64,000 nt of DNA, from contig OZ025869.1 of assembly GCA_964019415.1 (NCBI GenBank), positions 7,893,635 through 7,957,634 on the forward strand. Direction: 5' to 3'. This DNA comes from Ianthella basta (Eukaryota > Porifera > Demospongiae > Verongiida > Ianthellidae). Of the stretch, positions 22,447 through 32,879 are shown piece by piece (position 1 is the stretch's first letter; every line of letters starts with the position of its first letter). The notes below the pieces were generated by a model. The model searched no databases, had not been told where the DNA came from, and saw only the letters and a list, made by a program, of their open reading frames with translations. The translations under genes and the position numbers were made by a program.

Positions 22447-22703
22447 ACACACACACACACATGAACACACACGAACACACACACCAATATCAACACACCC
22501 ACACACATACACACATGCATGCACACATACACAGATGCAAATACAGATACTGCAGTTGTATATACATGACCATTCAGTCGAAATTGCCGATATCACCAAT
22601 TCAAAGCCAACCAGTGTGGATGGATGGGACTGTATGGCTCCCTTGATACCCACCACACTACTGACTTCACCTGGTGTGCATGGGTCAAAACTACAGAACA
22701 CAC

Positions 22704-22742
<39 letters not shown>
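22310..22742. repeat. CA microsatellites near the right arm
   Basis: A (CA)n run of about 70 bp (22374-22442) with imperfect flanks and a second run at 22703-22741 lie at and within the right inverted arm. They mirror the (GT)n tracts of the left arm. Confidence 0.9.
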
Positions 22743-23435
22743 ACTGGTGCACACACGCACATTCACATACGCAATCACATGCACATCATTGTGACATCAA
22801 TACATCCACCAAGCCTGTCACACACAAGGTTGGCTCTGATTATTTGGTGAAAGGCCTTAGGCGATCCACCCATTGAGGAATGGGACACGATCTGGTGCAC
22901 AAGGAGGTGCGCCTTTCCAGTTGCTTCTTGTTTAGAGTCATCCTCCAGATAGATCACTTCCACGTCTCATATTCCATCCTAGCTATGTACATACAACGCA
23001 CACAAAAACACCCGGTTTAAGGAAGAGCTGGAAAGGCAACACATGTACACACAGATAGCGCACATATGCACAAGCATGCACGCGCCCACCCAACGCGTCC
23101 GTCTTCCACGCACTCGCAGGCTTCCAGATCATGATCACCGTCTTTGAACAGGCGGAGTTGCTACGCAGTAACACTTGAAGCCAAGAGTTGCACTGTCCAG
23201 GTTTGGGGTTGAGCTCTTGCACAAGAGCAAGAGAGCTAAGCGCCGTGACCCAGATGCCACAGAAGCGCCTCTCTGGCAGACCCGAATTTCGTACAAACAA
23301 GGAGGCTCGCGGACCCTTCCATTTTGTCACTATACACTGATTTCCAAATTCTACAGGCATTGCAAATTGAACTAGGAACGCAATCATCCGTTTTTCAGTT
23401 TTTGGAAAATTGAATGGCTGAAAGGTACACAGACC
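22500..23435 (-). repeat. Right inverted terminal arm of the 6.3-kb element
   Basis: This is the reverse complement of 17114-17912, with an extra block of about 180 bp (about 22770-22955) that the left arm lacks. Outer parts differ by only a few bases per hundred. The two arms have diverged, so the insertion is not brand new, or they were already different when it inserted. Confidence 0.8.
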
Positions 23436-23441
23436 ATCTGT
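23436..23441. repeat. Target-site duplication, right (ATCTGT)
   Basis: ATCTGT directly follows the right terminus (AGACC). The first five bases equal the left flank. Confidence 0.75.
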
Positions 23442-23459
23442 AAATAGTAGTGCATTTAT

Positions 23460-24255
23460 CTAACAGTCTCTAATCCTAATACCTTCTGCAGCTTTCTTTA
23501 GGTGCCTAGTTAGATCATTAATAAAAATGTTAAATAGGATAGGGGAGAGTGTGCATCCCTGCTTTGCTTTGTAGTTTGCCCCTGATGCCAATCTTGGTGA
23601 GCTTTTGCCAAAATAGTTCTCTAGGGATTGAATCAAAAGCTTTCTTAAAATCAACAAAACAAGTGTATGTGTCCAGGTTTTTTAGCTTCCTATTTTCAAT
23701 TAAGAAATATAGAGAGGATATATGATCCTGACAACTGCGCGTAGTACAAAATCAATTCTGTTCTTCATGTAAGATATTATTAGCTTGTAAATATTCAGTT
23801 ATTCTATTATTCAGAATTTTGCAGAAAGCTTTTGCTACACATGATTGTAAAGTGATACCTTTATAATTGTTAGGATCCTGTCTGCTACCCGAGCCTTTAA
23901 AGATAGTCTGTATGGTACTATATAACCATGATTGAAGTACTCCACCATTCTTGAAGCAAGTTTGATACAGGTTCTGTAGGTATTGCATGATCTTAACATC
24001 TCTTAAGATGCTAGGGCATATTTTATCAAGTCCAGGTGCCTTGCTCTCCTCTAGCTGCATCACTGCAGAATGAAACTCCTCAATTGTGATCAATCTGTTT
24101 AGATTGGCCTCTTCTGTGTACTTGTCAGTATCATCCGAATGTTGTTCAATTTCCAGCCTTTCTAGGGGAGGATTAAACAGCGCATGAAAATGGTCTGACC
24201 AAATTTGTAGTGTCTCATCCATATTGGAAGTCAGAGATCCATCTGGCTTTAACAT
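23460..24255 (-). pseudogene. LINE reverse transcriptase, N-terminal half
   Basis: Two minus-strand frames (24255-23752 and 23657-23460) carry EESKAPGLDKICPSIL, NNYKGITLQSCVAKAF and KQGCTLSPILFNIFINDL. These match the conserved LINE RT blocks in order. A frameshift lies between about 23650 and 23750, and a TAG follows GIRIRDC just before the DNA-element junction. The catalytic D-D pair is completed only on the far side of the insertion. Confidence 0.8.
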
Positions 24256-24296
24256 CTGTTGTGGTGGATCTCGTTTTGAGTGTTCATTAGTAATCG

Positions 24297-26023
24297 CTAT
24301 GCTATCAATTTCCTGCCAGAATTTTTAGTGTTTGTTGATTTCATCAGATCTTGCTTTTCTCTGAGGAATTTCCGTTTTGCCTTTCGAATGCATTGATTGA
24401 ATTTACGCTGTTGTTCCCCGTACCTTTGCCAAAATCTCATTTTATCAGGAGTATTTTTGGATCTGTTCCAATCATTTTGTGATAGCCTGACCTCCTTTCT
24501 GAGCGAATTAAGTTCATAATTCCACCATGGCTTCTTACTGGATCTGTAATGAGTTTTGTGGCTGGAGAATTCTCTTTCTATAAGATGGTAGAATGAGGAA
24601 TAGTTATTCTGTAGCCTAGTGTCTGAGATGTCCATATTATGATTGGCAAGGTCTTCTAATTCTTTTATTAGTTTGTCTATGTTTTCTTCACTATCACTAT
24701 CAGGTCTAAAAATATGTCTCCCATTCTGAATACGAAAAGATTTTGGCTGTAGAACATTGTTAGTTGTTCCATTACCCTGCAAAGTTTGTGTTGAATTTTT
24801 ATGACTTTCTGACAACATAGTATATTTTGGTGAGTATTCCCACATTAGTAGGGAGTGATCTGGTATTGAGGAGTCTATAGGGATGTTTAAGTTGTCAAGT
24901 AGATTGAGCATTGTTCCTACTTCAAAATTACAGTAATTACTGAAACAGCCAGATTGCACTATCGCATAGTCTACAACCGATCTTCCAAGGGTGGAGAGGA
25001 CCGTGAAATTATCCATCTCCGGTGAAACCTTCTGTTGAGTGTCACCATATCGCAATCTCTGAGGAAGTCCACCAACTGCCTACCATGTGAGTTAGTGACC
25101 GTGTCTAGAATTTCCCTCTGAGGAAGGGCTATACCTCCTACATTGTCATTTAGGCCTCCAATCCTTGTGTTAAAGTCACCGCAGATCATTATTTCTCCTT
25201 TGTCTTAGAATTCTAAGATTTGCTGTTTCAAAATGTCAAAAAATTCATGGGATTTGTCCCCCCTGCTTGATGCTGCTGGTGGTAGGTAACATGCAGAGAT
25301 GAAGAGCGTATGCTCGAGGTTTGTGAAATGGGTACATGAAACCCACATGATATCCTCATGGGTTTTGTCTACAATATCTACACTATATTCCTCAAAGAAG
25401 CTGTCCTTAAATAGAATCCCTACTCCTCCTGAGCCCCTTACCGCTCTCCTAGAGATATTTAGTCTATTGTGTCCAAACCACCTATAGCCAGGGATATTTA
25501 ATCCATCACTACCTCTTAAGAATGTCTCACATAAGCAAATAAAATCTAAGCCTGATGCACTAATAATCCTCTCCCTAAGCCTACAGTGCTCATTACTTAT
25601 GAATCCCCTCACATTCCATAACCCACATCTCACTTTACCCCCAATGGGTGGGAGGGAGCCAGAGGGTCCCCAAGCAGCCGTCCCAGCTCCGAAACGGCCC
25701 ACCACAGTTGTGGCCAGATCTGCTGTTGGTGTCTGGGATGCAGCGATGCTGGGGGAGGTGGAGGACCTTGCACAAAAAATAGATGGTGGGGAGGGGGGAT
25801 AAATGTGGGGATGAGGATGAGGTTGGGGAAAAGGTGGAGCTGCCGGAATTGGCAATGATTGGATCGGTGTGGGGAGTGGAGCTGGGTGCTCCCTTCTTCT
25901 TTGTGTTGGATCATCCCCCAACAAAGGCTTTGGGCATGTGGAACTCATTTTCCAGTGTAATCTCCCATCATCGCATGCCTTTGACAAGAGCTGTACGACT
26001 GCTCTTGGTCCTTCACATCTCAT
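24297..26023 (-). pseudogene. LINE endonuclease region
   Basis: A proline-rich linker (25700-25950) leads into an APE-like endonuclease: VRCGLWNVRGFISNEH, FICLCETFLRG (catalytic Glu), GGVGILFKDSFF, CGDFNTRIG and PDHSLLMW. The region then passes to a charged linker and the RT. A stop near 25205 and a frame change near 25050 break it. Motif order and spacing match LINE ORF2 proteins. Confidence 0.8.
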
Positions 26024-26029
26024 GAATTT

Positions 26030-26794
26030 CCAACGTCATCGAAATTCCACATTTGGGACTGTTTGGGTGATATGGAGATCTTCCCCGGCTATCCCTTGCT
26101 GACTTTGGATGAGCTGTTGTACATCCTTTATCTGGGTGTCCGTTGGTATTCGTCTGATATATACCGTTACCATTCTCCTGTCTCCCATTGAGTTGGAGGG
26201 GTCCACAGGCTGCTGCTGTTGCTGCTGATGTTGTTACTGCCTTTTTTGTTGCCGCTGTTTCCGCATCTCATGGGTTTGTTTCTGTTGATGCTGATGTTCC
26301 TGCTCATAGTCGTTTTGAGCGGATTCAATGGTTGCACTGTTCATCTCCTCCACTTCCGTTTCCGTTTCTACTGGAGGGTCATCAGAGTCCGTGTCAGGGA
26401 CGGGCCCTTGCGTGGACTCGGGCTCATGATTCACTAACAAGTCCAGCCTGCCTGCTAGCTCAGCGTTGGTCGCTTTGAGAGTGTGTACCCTCGCGCTGAG
26501 GTTTCTTGCCATTTCCAGCAACTCCGTCAAAGTTGAGGAGATGGCGAGGCATTTGTCGCACTTCCATGGACCATTCTCAGGATCATTCAGCACTGCTGAC
26601 TGCTCCTCCGTCAAAGGGAGGCAGTCGAGATGATACCACCATTGGCAGATGCCTTTACATCGCACTCCTCGGTCTGTGACCATTTTGCCACACTCAGCGC
26701 AAGGCATCGGTTGTGTCTCTAAGCTCTCTCTACGTGACGCCTGTTTGATTCGTGGTGATGCCGTAGCCCGCGTAGCCGCCCGCTTTGGTGGCAT
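26030..26794 (-). pseudogene. LINE ORF1 with PHD finger
   Basis: From ATG 26794 (MPPKRAATRA) the protein has a PHD-type zinc finger: CAECGKM, VRCKGICQWWYHLDC and WKCDKC. A coiled-coil-like segment (LTELLEMARNLSARVHTLKA) and a Gln/His-rich tail follow, ending at a stop near 26234. In another frame the region continues with MVTVYIRRIPTDTQIKDVQ, which resembles an RRM-like ORF1 domain, so a frameshift probably splits ORF1. PHD fingers are known in ORF1 proteins of some CR1-type LINEs. Confidence 0.7.
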
Positions 26795-26812
26795 TGCTGG
26801 TAGTATCTCCAC

Positions 26813-27560
26813 TCAGGTAGGCTTGTACCACAGCAGAACAGCAGAGCCTTAAACCGCCTCTCCCTCACTGGTAGACAGCAGATGATGATATGACACACCA
26901 GTACTACAGGTGCAGATGCACAAACACACACATATGCACATATGCACACATATGCACCATACACAACTGTGTTGGCAATTAACGTGACTCATTTTTATGC
27001 CACTGCCAGGCAATGTCCATAACAACTTGCATCGATCTCTGCACCACTGGAAGACTGCAGGGCGTGGGTGCTGTTAATCCAAGTTGGGCATACGTAGAAT
27101 GACACCTGTGCCTCTGACGCATGATCCTGTGTCAAATTTCCAGCTGCTGCGCATGCTCTCACCTACTCCAAGGCGATCAGAGCAGGTTCTCGAGTTTCCG
27201 TAGATCAATGGCAGTCAGCCGCACGAATCCAAGCATGGATGATCCAAGCCGACCTAGGAATTGAATTATGCCATGTCGTTCAGTAGGCACACTGCAGGGC
27301 GTTTACTAGATTTGGCTATGATGTCACTTCCTATTGCATCACGAGCTTTGCACACCATAATTAATGGCCTGGCTGAAGGTAAGATTGAAATGGAAAGCGG
27401 AAAGTGAAATTCCATTTTCCATTTTCCATTTTCGAAAAGGGGGAATGAACCACCACTTTCTGGCTGCATTCCAGTCATCACAAAGTAGGGAAATGATTTG
27501 TGCATAGAAACAGGGCACATTTAATATTGATGGCAAAGATAAGATTGAAAATGGATCATG
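26813..27560. other. LINE 5' flank and gene-poor stretch
   Basis: The interval probably holds the LINE 5' UTR on its left. At 27266-27370 the minus strand has a short coding-like stretch (MVCKARDAIGSDIIAKSSKR) after a CTTCAG acceptor-like site, which I cannot assign. At 27395-27430 there is a repeated CCATTTT word. Nothing else is supported. Confidence 0.35.
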
Positions 27561-27579
27561 CACAGTCATTTTCCCACTA

Positions 27580-28058
27580 TCAATTAATTTGAATTTGGAA
27601 TTGACACATTATACACTGACCCAATGGACCTTGCTTGCTGAAGTCACCTTCAGAAACAGCATATAACTTTCTGCTTAGGACTTTCCAAAACTTCAAACCC
27701 CGAGTTGCATGGCTGTCAGGAATTTCTAGGGTATCAATTGTGACGAGTACAAAATCTTCATATTTACGCTGCACAGCTGACTGGATGTACTGTACATTTG
27801 CAGTCCCATCTACTACTTCAATGAAGATCTGACCCTCCTTCTCAAACAATGGCTTACCTGCAGTAGTGTATGACATGTTGGCTTAATCACTTTCACAATT
27901 GCTTTATTGTCAGTGCCCTTCCTTGTTAGCACTGACTTAAACTGGGGGTTGGTGTGACTAGTGCTGGGCGAACAAACAGCCAAAGACACAGCAGTCGGAG
28001 AGGATGTACTTGTAGCTTGGATTCCTGACACATTTCTCACTGCAGTGCTGTGGGACAT
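27580..28058 (-). pseudogene. Intronless, frameshifted gene A copy (paralogue 3)
   Basis: Minus-strand frames carry the gene A core: PQFKSVLTRK, then after a one-base shift NMSYTTAGKPLFEKEGQIF, VQYIQSAVQRKYEDFVLV and DSHATRGLKFWKVLSRKLYAV. In gene A an intron falls between ATRG and LKFWK. Here the two parts are joined without it, so this looks like a cDNA-derived copy or an intron loss. The RING-like finger is missing downstream. The upstream end is cut at about 28060, where the terminal motif of element copy 2 begins. Confidence 0.65.
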
Positions 28059-28639
28059 GGGTGGTCCGTGTACCTTTGTGCCAATCCATTCTCAATTCCT
28101 ACCCCATGAATTGGAAGTTGAAAATGGCCGATTCTCAACTTTCTGTCAGAATTGGAAAACAGCAAAACCGGGAGACTCCGATTCGCAATAAAATGGAACT
28201 GCTCGGACAACGTGATCGTTGATTTACCATGTCGTGAAGTTGAAAGTGCGTGCTGAGCCAGGATTGTTTTCTGAAAGGCAGCGTGAATCCTGTGGTTCTG
28301 AAAGGCAGCGGTCCGGGGTGGAGGCGCTTCTTGGGACCTTTCCCCGGCGTTAAGGTCTCTGCCGGCCTCATCGCTTCTGTGTAGCGTCACCTGTTATAGC
28401 GTCGCAATCTTGTGTCCCGCAGATGTGTGCGTGTATACCCGTGTCCCCCTTGCAAGCCTCTCAAGATCGTGGACGTCTGCACAGAAAGTGTCCTCTTGCG
28501 CGCTGCGCAGTGAGGGATCCGATTCCCCTTCCTGACGGCACCGTTCTTCCACAGTCGACGGCGAGTGGCCTCGATCGGTTGAGAGGTTGCTAGAAAGCTT
28601 CAGGAGTTGTGTCGGTAGGTGGGTGGGTGTGCGCGTGTG

Positions 28640-28692
28640 TGTGTCTAGGTTTTGTGGGTATGTTTGTGATTAGCCTCTGCTTTATCGTATTA

Positions 28693-28770
<78 letters not shown>

Positions 28771-28779
28771 GCGTGTGTT

Positions 28780-28826
<47 letters not shown>

Positions 28827-28832
28827 CCGTGC
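28640..28832. repeat. Long (GT)n microsatellite
   Basis: A pure GT run of about 75 bp (28695-28768) is interrupted by GCGTGTGTTTGC and followed by a second GT run to about 28825. Further short GT tracts occur at 28999-29030 and 29360-29402. Confidence 0.9.
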
Positions 28833-28834
28833 GT

Positions 28835-29369
28835 GCTTGAGCGTGCGTCTGGAGAGCATGTATTTGTATGTGTCCATGCACACACAGGCCTATATGCATG
28901 TTTTGTGTGTGTGAATGAGTTAAGTGCTTGTGCAAATGTCCTGTGCATCTGCTACAGCATGTTGCATTTCACGTGAGACGCCGTGGGTGCATACTACGTG
29001 TGTGTGTGTGCGTGCGTGTGTGTGTGTACACTCTAAAACCTTGATGGAAGAGTGCAGAGATCATGCATGCAAGAGGCCGTGTGTTGGTGTGGGGGGGGGG
29101 GGGTGTACATGTGCTCGCACATGTGCATATTTCCAGTCATGTATCTACTTGAATTTGCTGTATAGGAATGTGTGTGCAATCGTGGGTATTGGTGTGTGTG
29201 TGTGGGTGGGTGGGTGGGTCGGTGTATGTGTATGTGTGTGATGTTGTGCCTGTTGCTGTGCTGGTGCATGCGTGCCTTTGAGTGGAAGGGTACTGATATT
29301 AGTGTTATGAGTGTGTGGGATTATGGCAGTGTGTTTGTGAATATTGTTGGTGTTACTGTCGTGTGTGTG

Positions 29370-29400
<31 letters not shown>

Positions 29401-30180
29401 CTGTGTGCATGCACGCATGCATAGAGTGCATGTTTTCTGTGTGTGCATGTGTTGATGTGTGATTGCGCAACATGACTGTGCAAATGTCCTGTGCATACTG
29501 AAGCTACGTGTGCATCTGTGCAATGTTGCGTTAGTGGGTGCATAATATTGTAAGTGAGTAAGTGTGGCTCTTGATGTGTTGGGAAGCAGGTATGGTTGTA
29601 ATTGTGTTGGCATTGCTGGGCAATCAGTGCTGTGAGGTTGGATGGTTCAGTGGGTGTTTGTGAATGGTATGGGATGGGGAAGTGTGGTTGCTGGGCTGCA
29701 CTGCACTGATGAGGGCCAACAGCCCGAAACATCCATCTGGGTGTCTGCAGTTTGCCAAGATGACGAGATTGCATTTATACATATACAAGGCATGTGCAAG
29801 TGGAGTCTGAAGCGTGTCATGAGTAATCGCATAAGGCATTATGCGACATGTGCATGTGTCCGTGCGTGCTTGAGCGTGCATCCGTAAAGCATGTATTTGT
29901 ATGTGTGCATGCATGCACAGGTCTACTTATATGCATGTTTTGTGTGTGTGAATGAGTTAAGTGTTTATGCAAATGTCCTGTGCATCTGCTACAGCATGTT
30001 GCATTTCACGTGAGGTGCTGTGGGTGTATACTATTGTGAGTGACTCTGTGTGTGTGTGTGCTTGTGTCTGTGCGCGTGCGTGTGTGTGATTGTGCGTACA
30101 CTCTAAAACCTTGATGCAAGAGTGCAAAGATCATGCATGCAAGAGTCCGTGTGTTGGTGTGGGTGGGGGGGGGGGTGTAC
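28835..30180. repeat. Direct duplication of ~340 bp, period ~1.0 kb
   Basis: 28835-29115 is repeated at 29858-30180. Shared blocks include CCGTGCGTGCTTGAGCGTGC, GCAAATGTCCTGTGCATCTG, CTACAGCATGTTGCATTTCA and ACACTCTAAAACCTTGATG. The hammerhead motif at 29700-29751 lies in the spacer, once only. Confidence 0.75.
29700..29751 (+). ncRNA. Hammerhead ribozyme motif 2
   Basis: On the plus strand, ACTGCA is followed by CTGATGAG, stem II GGC/GCC (or GGGC/GCCC) with loop CAACA, then CGAAAC. Stem III is ACATCC/GGGTGT with loop ATCT. GTC forms the cleavage triplet, and TGCAGT closes stem I. The core matches the hammerhead consensus and all three helices form. Stem I is identical to that of the motif at 15134-15189, while loops and stem III differ. 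That pattern is expected for two diverged members of one ribozyme-bearing family. Confidence 0.8.
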
Positions 30181-30327
30181 ATGTGTTCGCACAAGTACAA
30201 CTTTGTATCATCGCCAGATTCAGGACATATATATGGACGACTTTGAAATATAATGCACCCATGTTTAATTAAGCAACTGTTACAAATTCACAAGAGCATG
30301 ATAGCATGTAGTAAATTATATGGAGTG

Positions 30328-31878
30328 TCAGTGGTCGACTGTAGAGGACCTTGCTAATCGTTGTGTGATAGACATGAAGTACTTCAGGCCATCTCTAAAT
30401 AAACTTTCGTCACCATTGGCTGCGGCTTGAAAGATCTGCTGACATTCTGGATATTTTCTGGAAAATTCTTCCTGTCGAATAATTTTATGAGATGGAGACA
30501 AAGGGTCAGTTCCAAACACAGGAACAAGTTTAAGTTGACCACCCATAGTGTGGTAGCGAGAGATAGCTTCATCAGGGGTTAGCACTATCCTATCGGGCAC
30601 CTTTGCCACACTATTTTTCTCCTGCATTCTGATGTTGGGGATTCCTTTTCCTGCAAAGATGCATATGATGTTTGTACACAATTATCACAATTATAAACCT
30701 ATTCAACAGATATAGAAAAGCTTGTATGCTTAATATATACATGCATAGTATGCATCATTACTCACCTGGAATAGGGTGCTCATTCCATGCCTGGACAGCT
30801 TGCACAGCTCCTGCATTTGCCACCTGTATAGTGAACCGAGATACACAATAGCGATCTAGTGGTGAATCCATGTCTATGATTCCTTCTTCTTCCATCTTGA
30901 TTAGAATGTTTTTCAGAGGATAGTTCACACGTCCATTTATTTCAACCCATATTCTTTCTACAGGATGATTCTGCATAAGGGAATAAGTTTCAGGTTAAAT
31001 ATAACTTGTTTGAGGTAAATGTGTCTAATTCGTCACCTGCTTTGATGTGGTTTGCAAGTGAGGTGCCCTGGAAGTATTATTTCGATATTGTGCAAGCTCT
31101 TCTTGAACAAATAGGCCTAATACCCACTCCATTCCTTTGTCCACTCTGATTTGGTCCCATATTCCATGTTCAAGCATTACTGGTCTACAAGTATTACACA
31201 CACATGCACACACACTTCACAAATGTACACATCAATCTAGGCACACAGGTACATCGAAGTATATACGCAATAAAACATCAATTGCTCACATGTCATCATG
31301 AAAACGCATAAAATATAGTACCTGAATATGTGTTTGTAGATTTCAACGGTGTTCTTCACCGGCATTGTTGCGAATGCGACAATCTTCCCACTAAACCCAT
31401 CAACTGCACAGATGTGAGTTACTCCATACATGACCATCTTCTCGTTTTGATCGACGTGTAATTTGTGGCCAAAGTAACTAGCGTAATAGGGAATGGGATT
31501 AAGTAGCTTGGCAGTATTTGCCTGTCTCCTACGGTGATAGGCAGGATTGCAATAAGGCATCACAGCGGCTATCTGTCTTTGGCCGACTCTGATTCCATTA
31601 GTGGCCAGAAAACCTTTCATGGTCTTCCTACCGTAGGTCGGTCCTACCCTACCAATTGCAGAAGTTACAACTTGACTCAACTCCACTGGACCTAGTCGGG
31701 ATGTGCCGTGAATGTCATTGGAAACACAGAAACGTTGTACGCTGCGAGCACTGAGTCCCCTCATGCCAGGAAAGTCAATCTTGAGCTCTTCGCTTATCTG
31801 CTGGTAACTCTTGCGATCCACTTCTACCATATTCCTTATAGTTTTCTCCATGTCAGGTATACCTTCGAGTGTAGCCAT
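30328..31878 (-). CDS. Gene B copy 2: intact DDE integrase-like protein (410 aa, four exons)
   Basis: The exons are 31322-31878, 31037-31184, 30766-30970 and 30328-30650. Lengths add to 1,233 nt with every junction in phase and no internal stop. Residues ~1-60 include a helix-turn-helix-like stretch (ARSVQRFCVSNDIHGTSRL). The integrase core shows HVDQNEKMVMYGVTHICAVD, IRVDKGMEWVLG and NHPVERIWVE, giving the D, D, E set. The C-terminal exon has GKGIPNIRMQE and TPDEAISRYHTMGG, a family-specific tail. It pairs DNA-strand-transfer chemistry (known for the fold) with an unknown tail. The partner gene A remnant is divergent at 32046. The intact frame suggests either recent mobility or host use. Confidence 0.85.
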
Positions 31879-32045
31879 GCTTCAACTGCTTTGCGCCTAG
31901 TCTCACGTAGCCGCGCGCCAGCCCGCCCGCGCCCGCGTACACACTTTCCGTCAGAACTTAATTTACGCATCTATATAATATAATACATACAGTGAAGTTA
32001 TACAGTCTCACAAGTTATCTTGTTCGTTTGCTATTCTGGTTGACG

Positions 32046-32186
32046 ATGGCGGGGCGATCCATCAGATCCGTTATCTTGGCGAGAGGCAGACAAGAAGTGC
32101 AAGTGTTGTGCTCCCAAGTAACCACGGAGGTGCTGGCACGTTTGTTTAAGGTAAATAGGGGTGCATGTGCTACCCTTAGCCATTGA
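32046..32186 (+). pseudogene. Gene A remnant divergent from gene B copy 2
   Basis: ATG 32046 opens MAGRSIRSVILARGRQEVQV followed by TTEVLARLFKV, which lines up with gene A (NGRMVEMNVQQ, then TSSLARIFSV). The frame ends at TGA after 46 codons without the rest of gene A. A donor-like GTAAAT follows LFK. Its position and direction reproduce the A/B divergent layout of copy 1. Confidence 0.5.
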
Positions 32187-32189
32187 TTT

Positions 32190-32727
32190 CGTAGTTGTAG
32201 CTAGCTGGCTGCATGCATATGTAAAGCAATTTATGCCGTAAATTCGTGCTTGGAGGCGAGTTCCCCGTAATACCACGAAAGAAGCAACAAAAGTGGCATT
32301 CCTTCGAAACACAGCAGAAAGCAGACTGGCGCGGTTAACTGTCTGTAAGCATGAACGCCAGTCGGCATGATTCCCAGCACGGTATTTATATACGTAGCAT
32401 ATTCACAACGATTTACCACGGCTTGCTTCAATAGGTGTTACTCGTGAACGCGGCCGTATAATGACTCGCGAGCCGACAGTCACAAATTCTGTATACCTTC
32501 AATGGACGCTATTTTGTGAGAACTTGGCTCCCATAGCTAGCTGTCATGCTGACAGATAGCCATTCCTATCGTTAGCGCATTCTTTATCAGCTCGTCCGTG
32601 CGCAATACGTGTCCACGTCAGTGGTCATATTGTATAGCGATTCGCAACGATTTAGTGCTAGTCATCGGTCAGATTCACTCTTTCGCGATCGTACTCTACC
32701 AGTTCGTAGCCGAAATCTACTCTTGCT
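32190..32727. other. Gene-free interval
   Basis: I see no coding signal or recognisable repeat. The far side of element copy 2 must lie somewhere here or beyond, but no GGTACAC-type terminus is visible. Confidence 0.35.
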
Positions 32728-32754
32728 CTACCTCCCTGTCGACGACGGCATGGG

Positions 32755-32852
32755 GTCCCCATTTTCACGCGCGGGTCCCCATGTAATTCTACGTAGATAT
32801 AGGGACGGGGTCCCCAATTCTATATCTGGGGTGCTGTCTTTAATTACTCTGC
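32755..32852. repeat. Three direct GGGGACC-type motifs at the 3' end of the giant gene
   Basis: GGGGTCCCCA occurs at about 32755 and 32820, with GCGGGTCCCCATG between them. Paired TATAG/CTATAT words make parts of the block palindromic. It overlaps the last codons of the minus-strand frame and could be a transposon terminus. Confidence 0.4.
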
Positions 32853-32879
32853 TAAATGGCTGCAAATGCAACAGGATAT

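Larger units (their letters stand above)
17114..23435. mobile_element. 6.3-kb DNA element with long TIRs and a divergent RING/integrase gene pair
   Basis: The left end reads GGTCCGTGTACCTTTCGGCC. The right end, reverse-complemented, reads GGTCTGTGTACCTTTCAGCC. The arms stay alignable for about 0.8 kb. The flanks carry ATCTGC (17108-17113) and ATCTGT (23436-23441), a 5-bp perfect or 6-bp near-perfect target duplication, inside a LINE RT gene. Inside are gene A (18797-20159, minus) and gene B (20439-22111, plus), transcribed away from a shared 279-bp region. A retroviral-type DDE integrase with 5-6 bp duplications recalls Maverick/Polinton or Ginger elements, but the size, two-gene content and termini match none that I know. 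Confidence 0.8.
15893..26794 (-). mobile_element. Non-LTR retrotransposon (LINE), split by a DNA element
   Basis: Read on the minus strand, the element runs from a PHD-finger ORF1 (start 26794) through an APE-type endonuclease and reverse transcriptase to a C-terminal CCHC-like motif, with its last stop at 15893-15895. A 6.3-kb DNA element (17114-23435) is inserted in the RT. The coding parts have several frameshifts, so the copy is dead. The interrupted coding parts join exactly across the insertion once the target duplication is counted once. Confidence 0.85.
28063..32186. mobile_element. Second copy of the integrase/RING element (right end not found)
   Basis: GGTCCGTGTACCTTT at 28063 matches the termini of the 6.3-kb element. 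Inward lie GT-rich tracts, an intact gene B (30328-31878, minus) and a remnant of gene A (32046-32186, plus), again divergent from a short GC-rich spacer. Relative to copy 1 the unit is inverted. I could not find the opposite terminus to the right, where the gene A copy ends early. The extent beyond 32186 is therefore unknown. Confidence 0.6.

Noticed and set aside
28640-30180. CRISPR-like or regular spacer array
   Set aside because: The repeats are GT microsatellites and one ~340-bp direct duplication. There are no short identical repeats with unique spacers, and the genome is eukaryotic.
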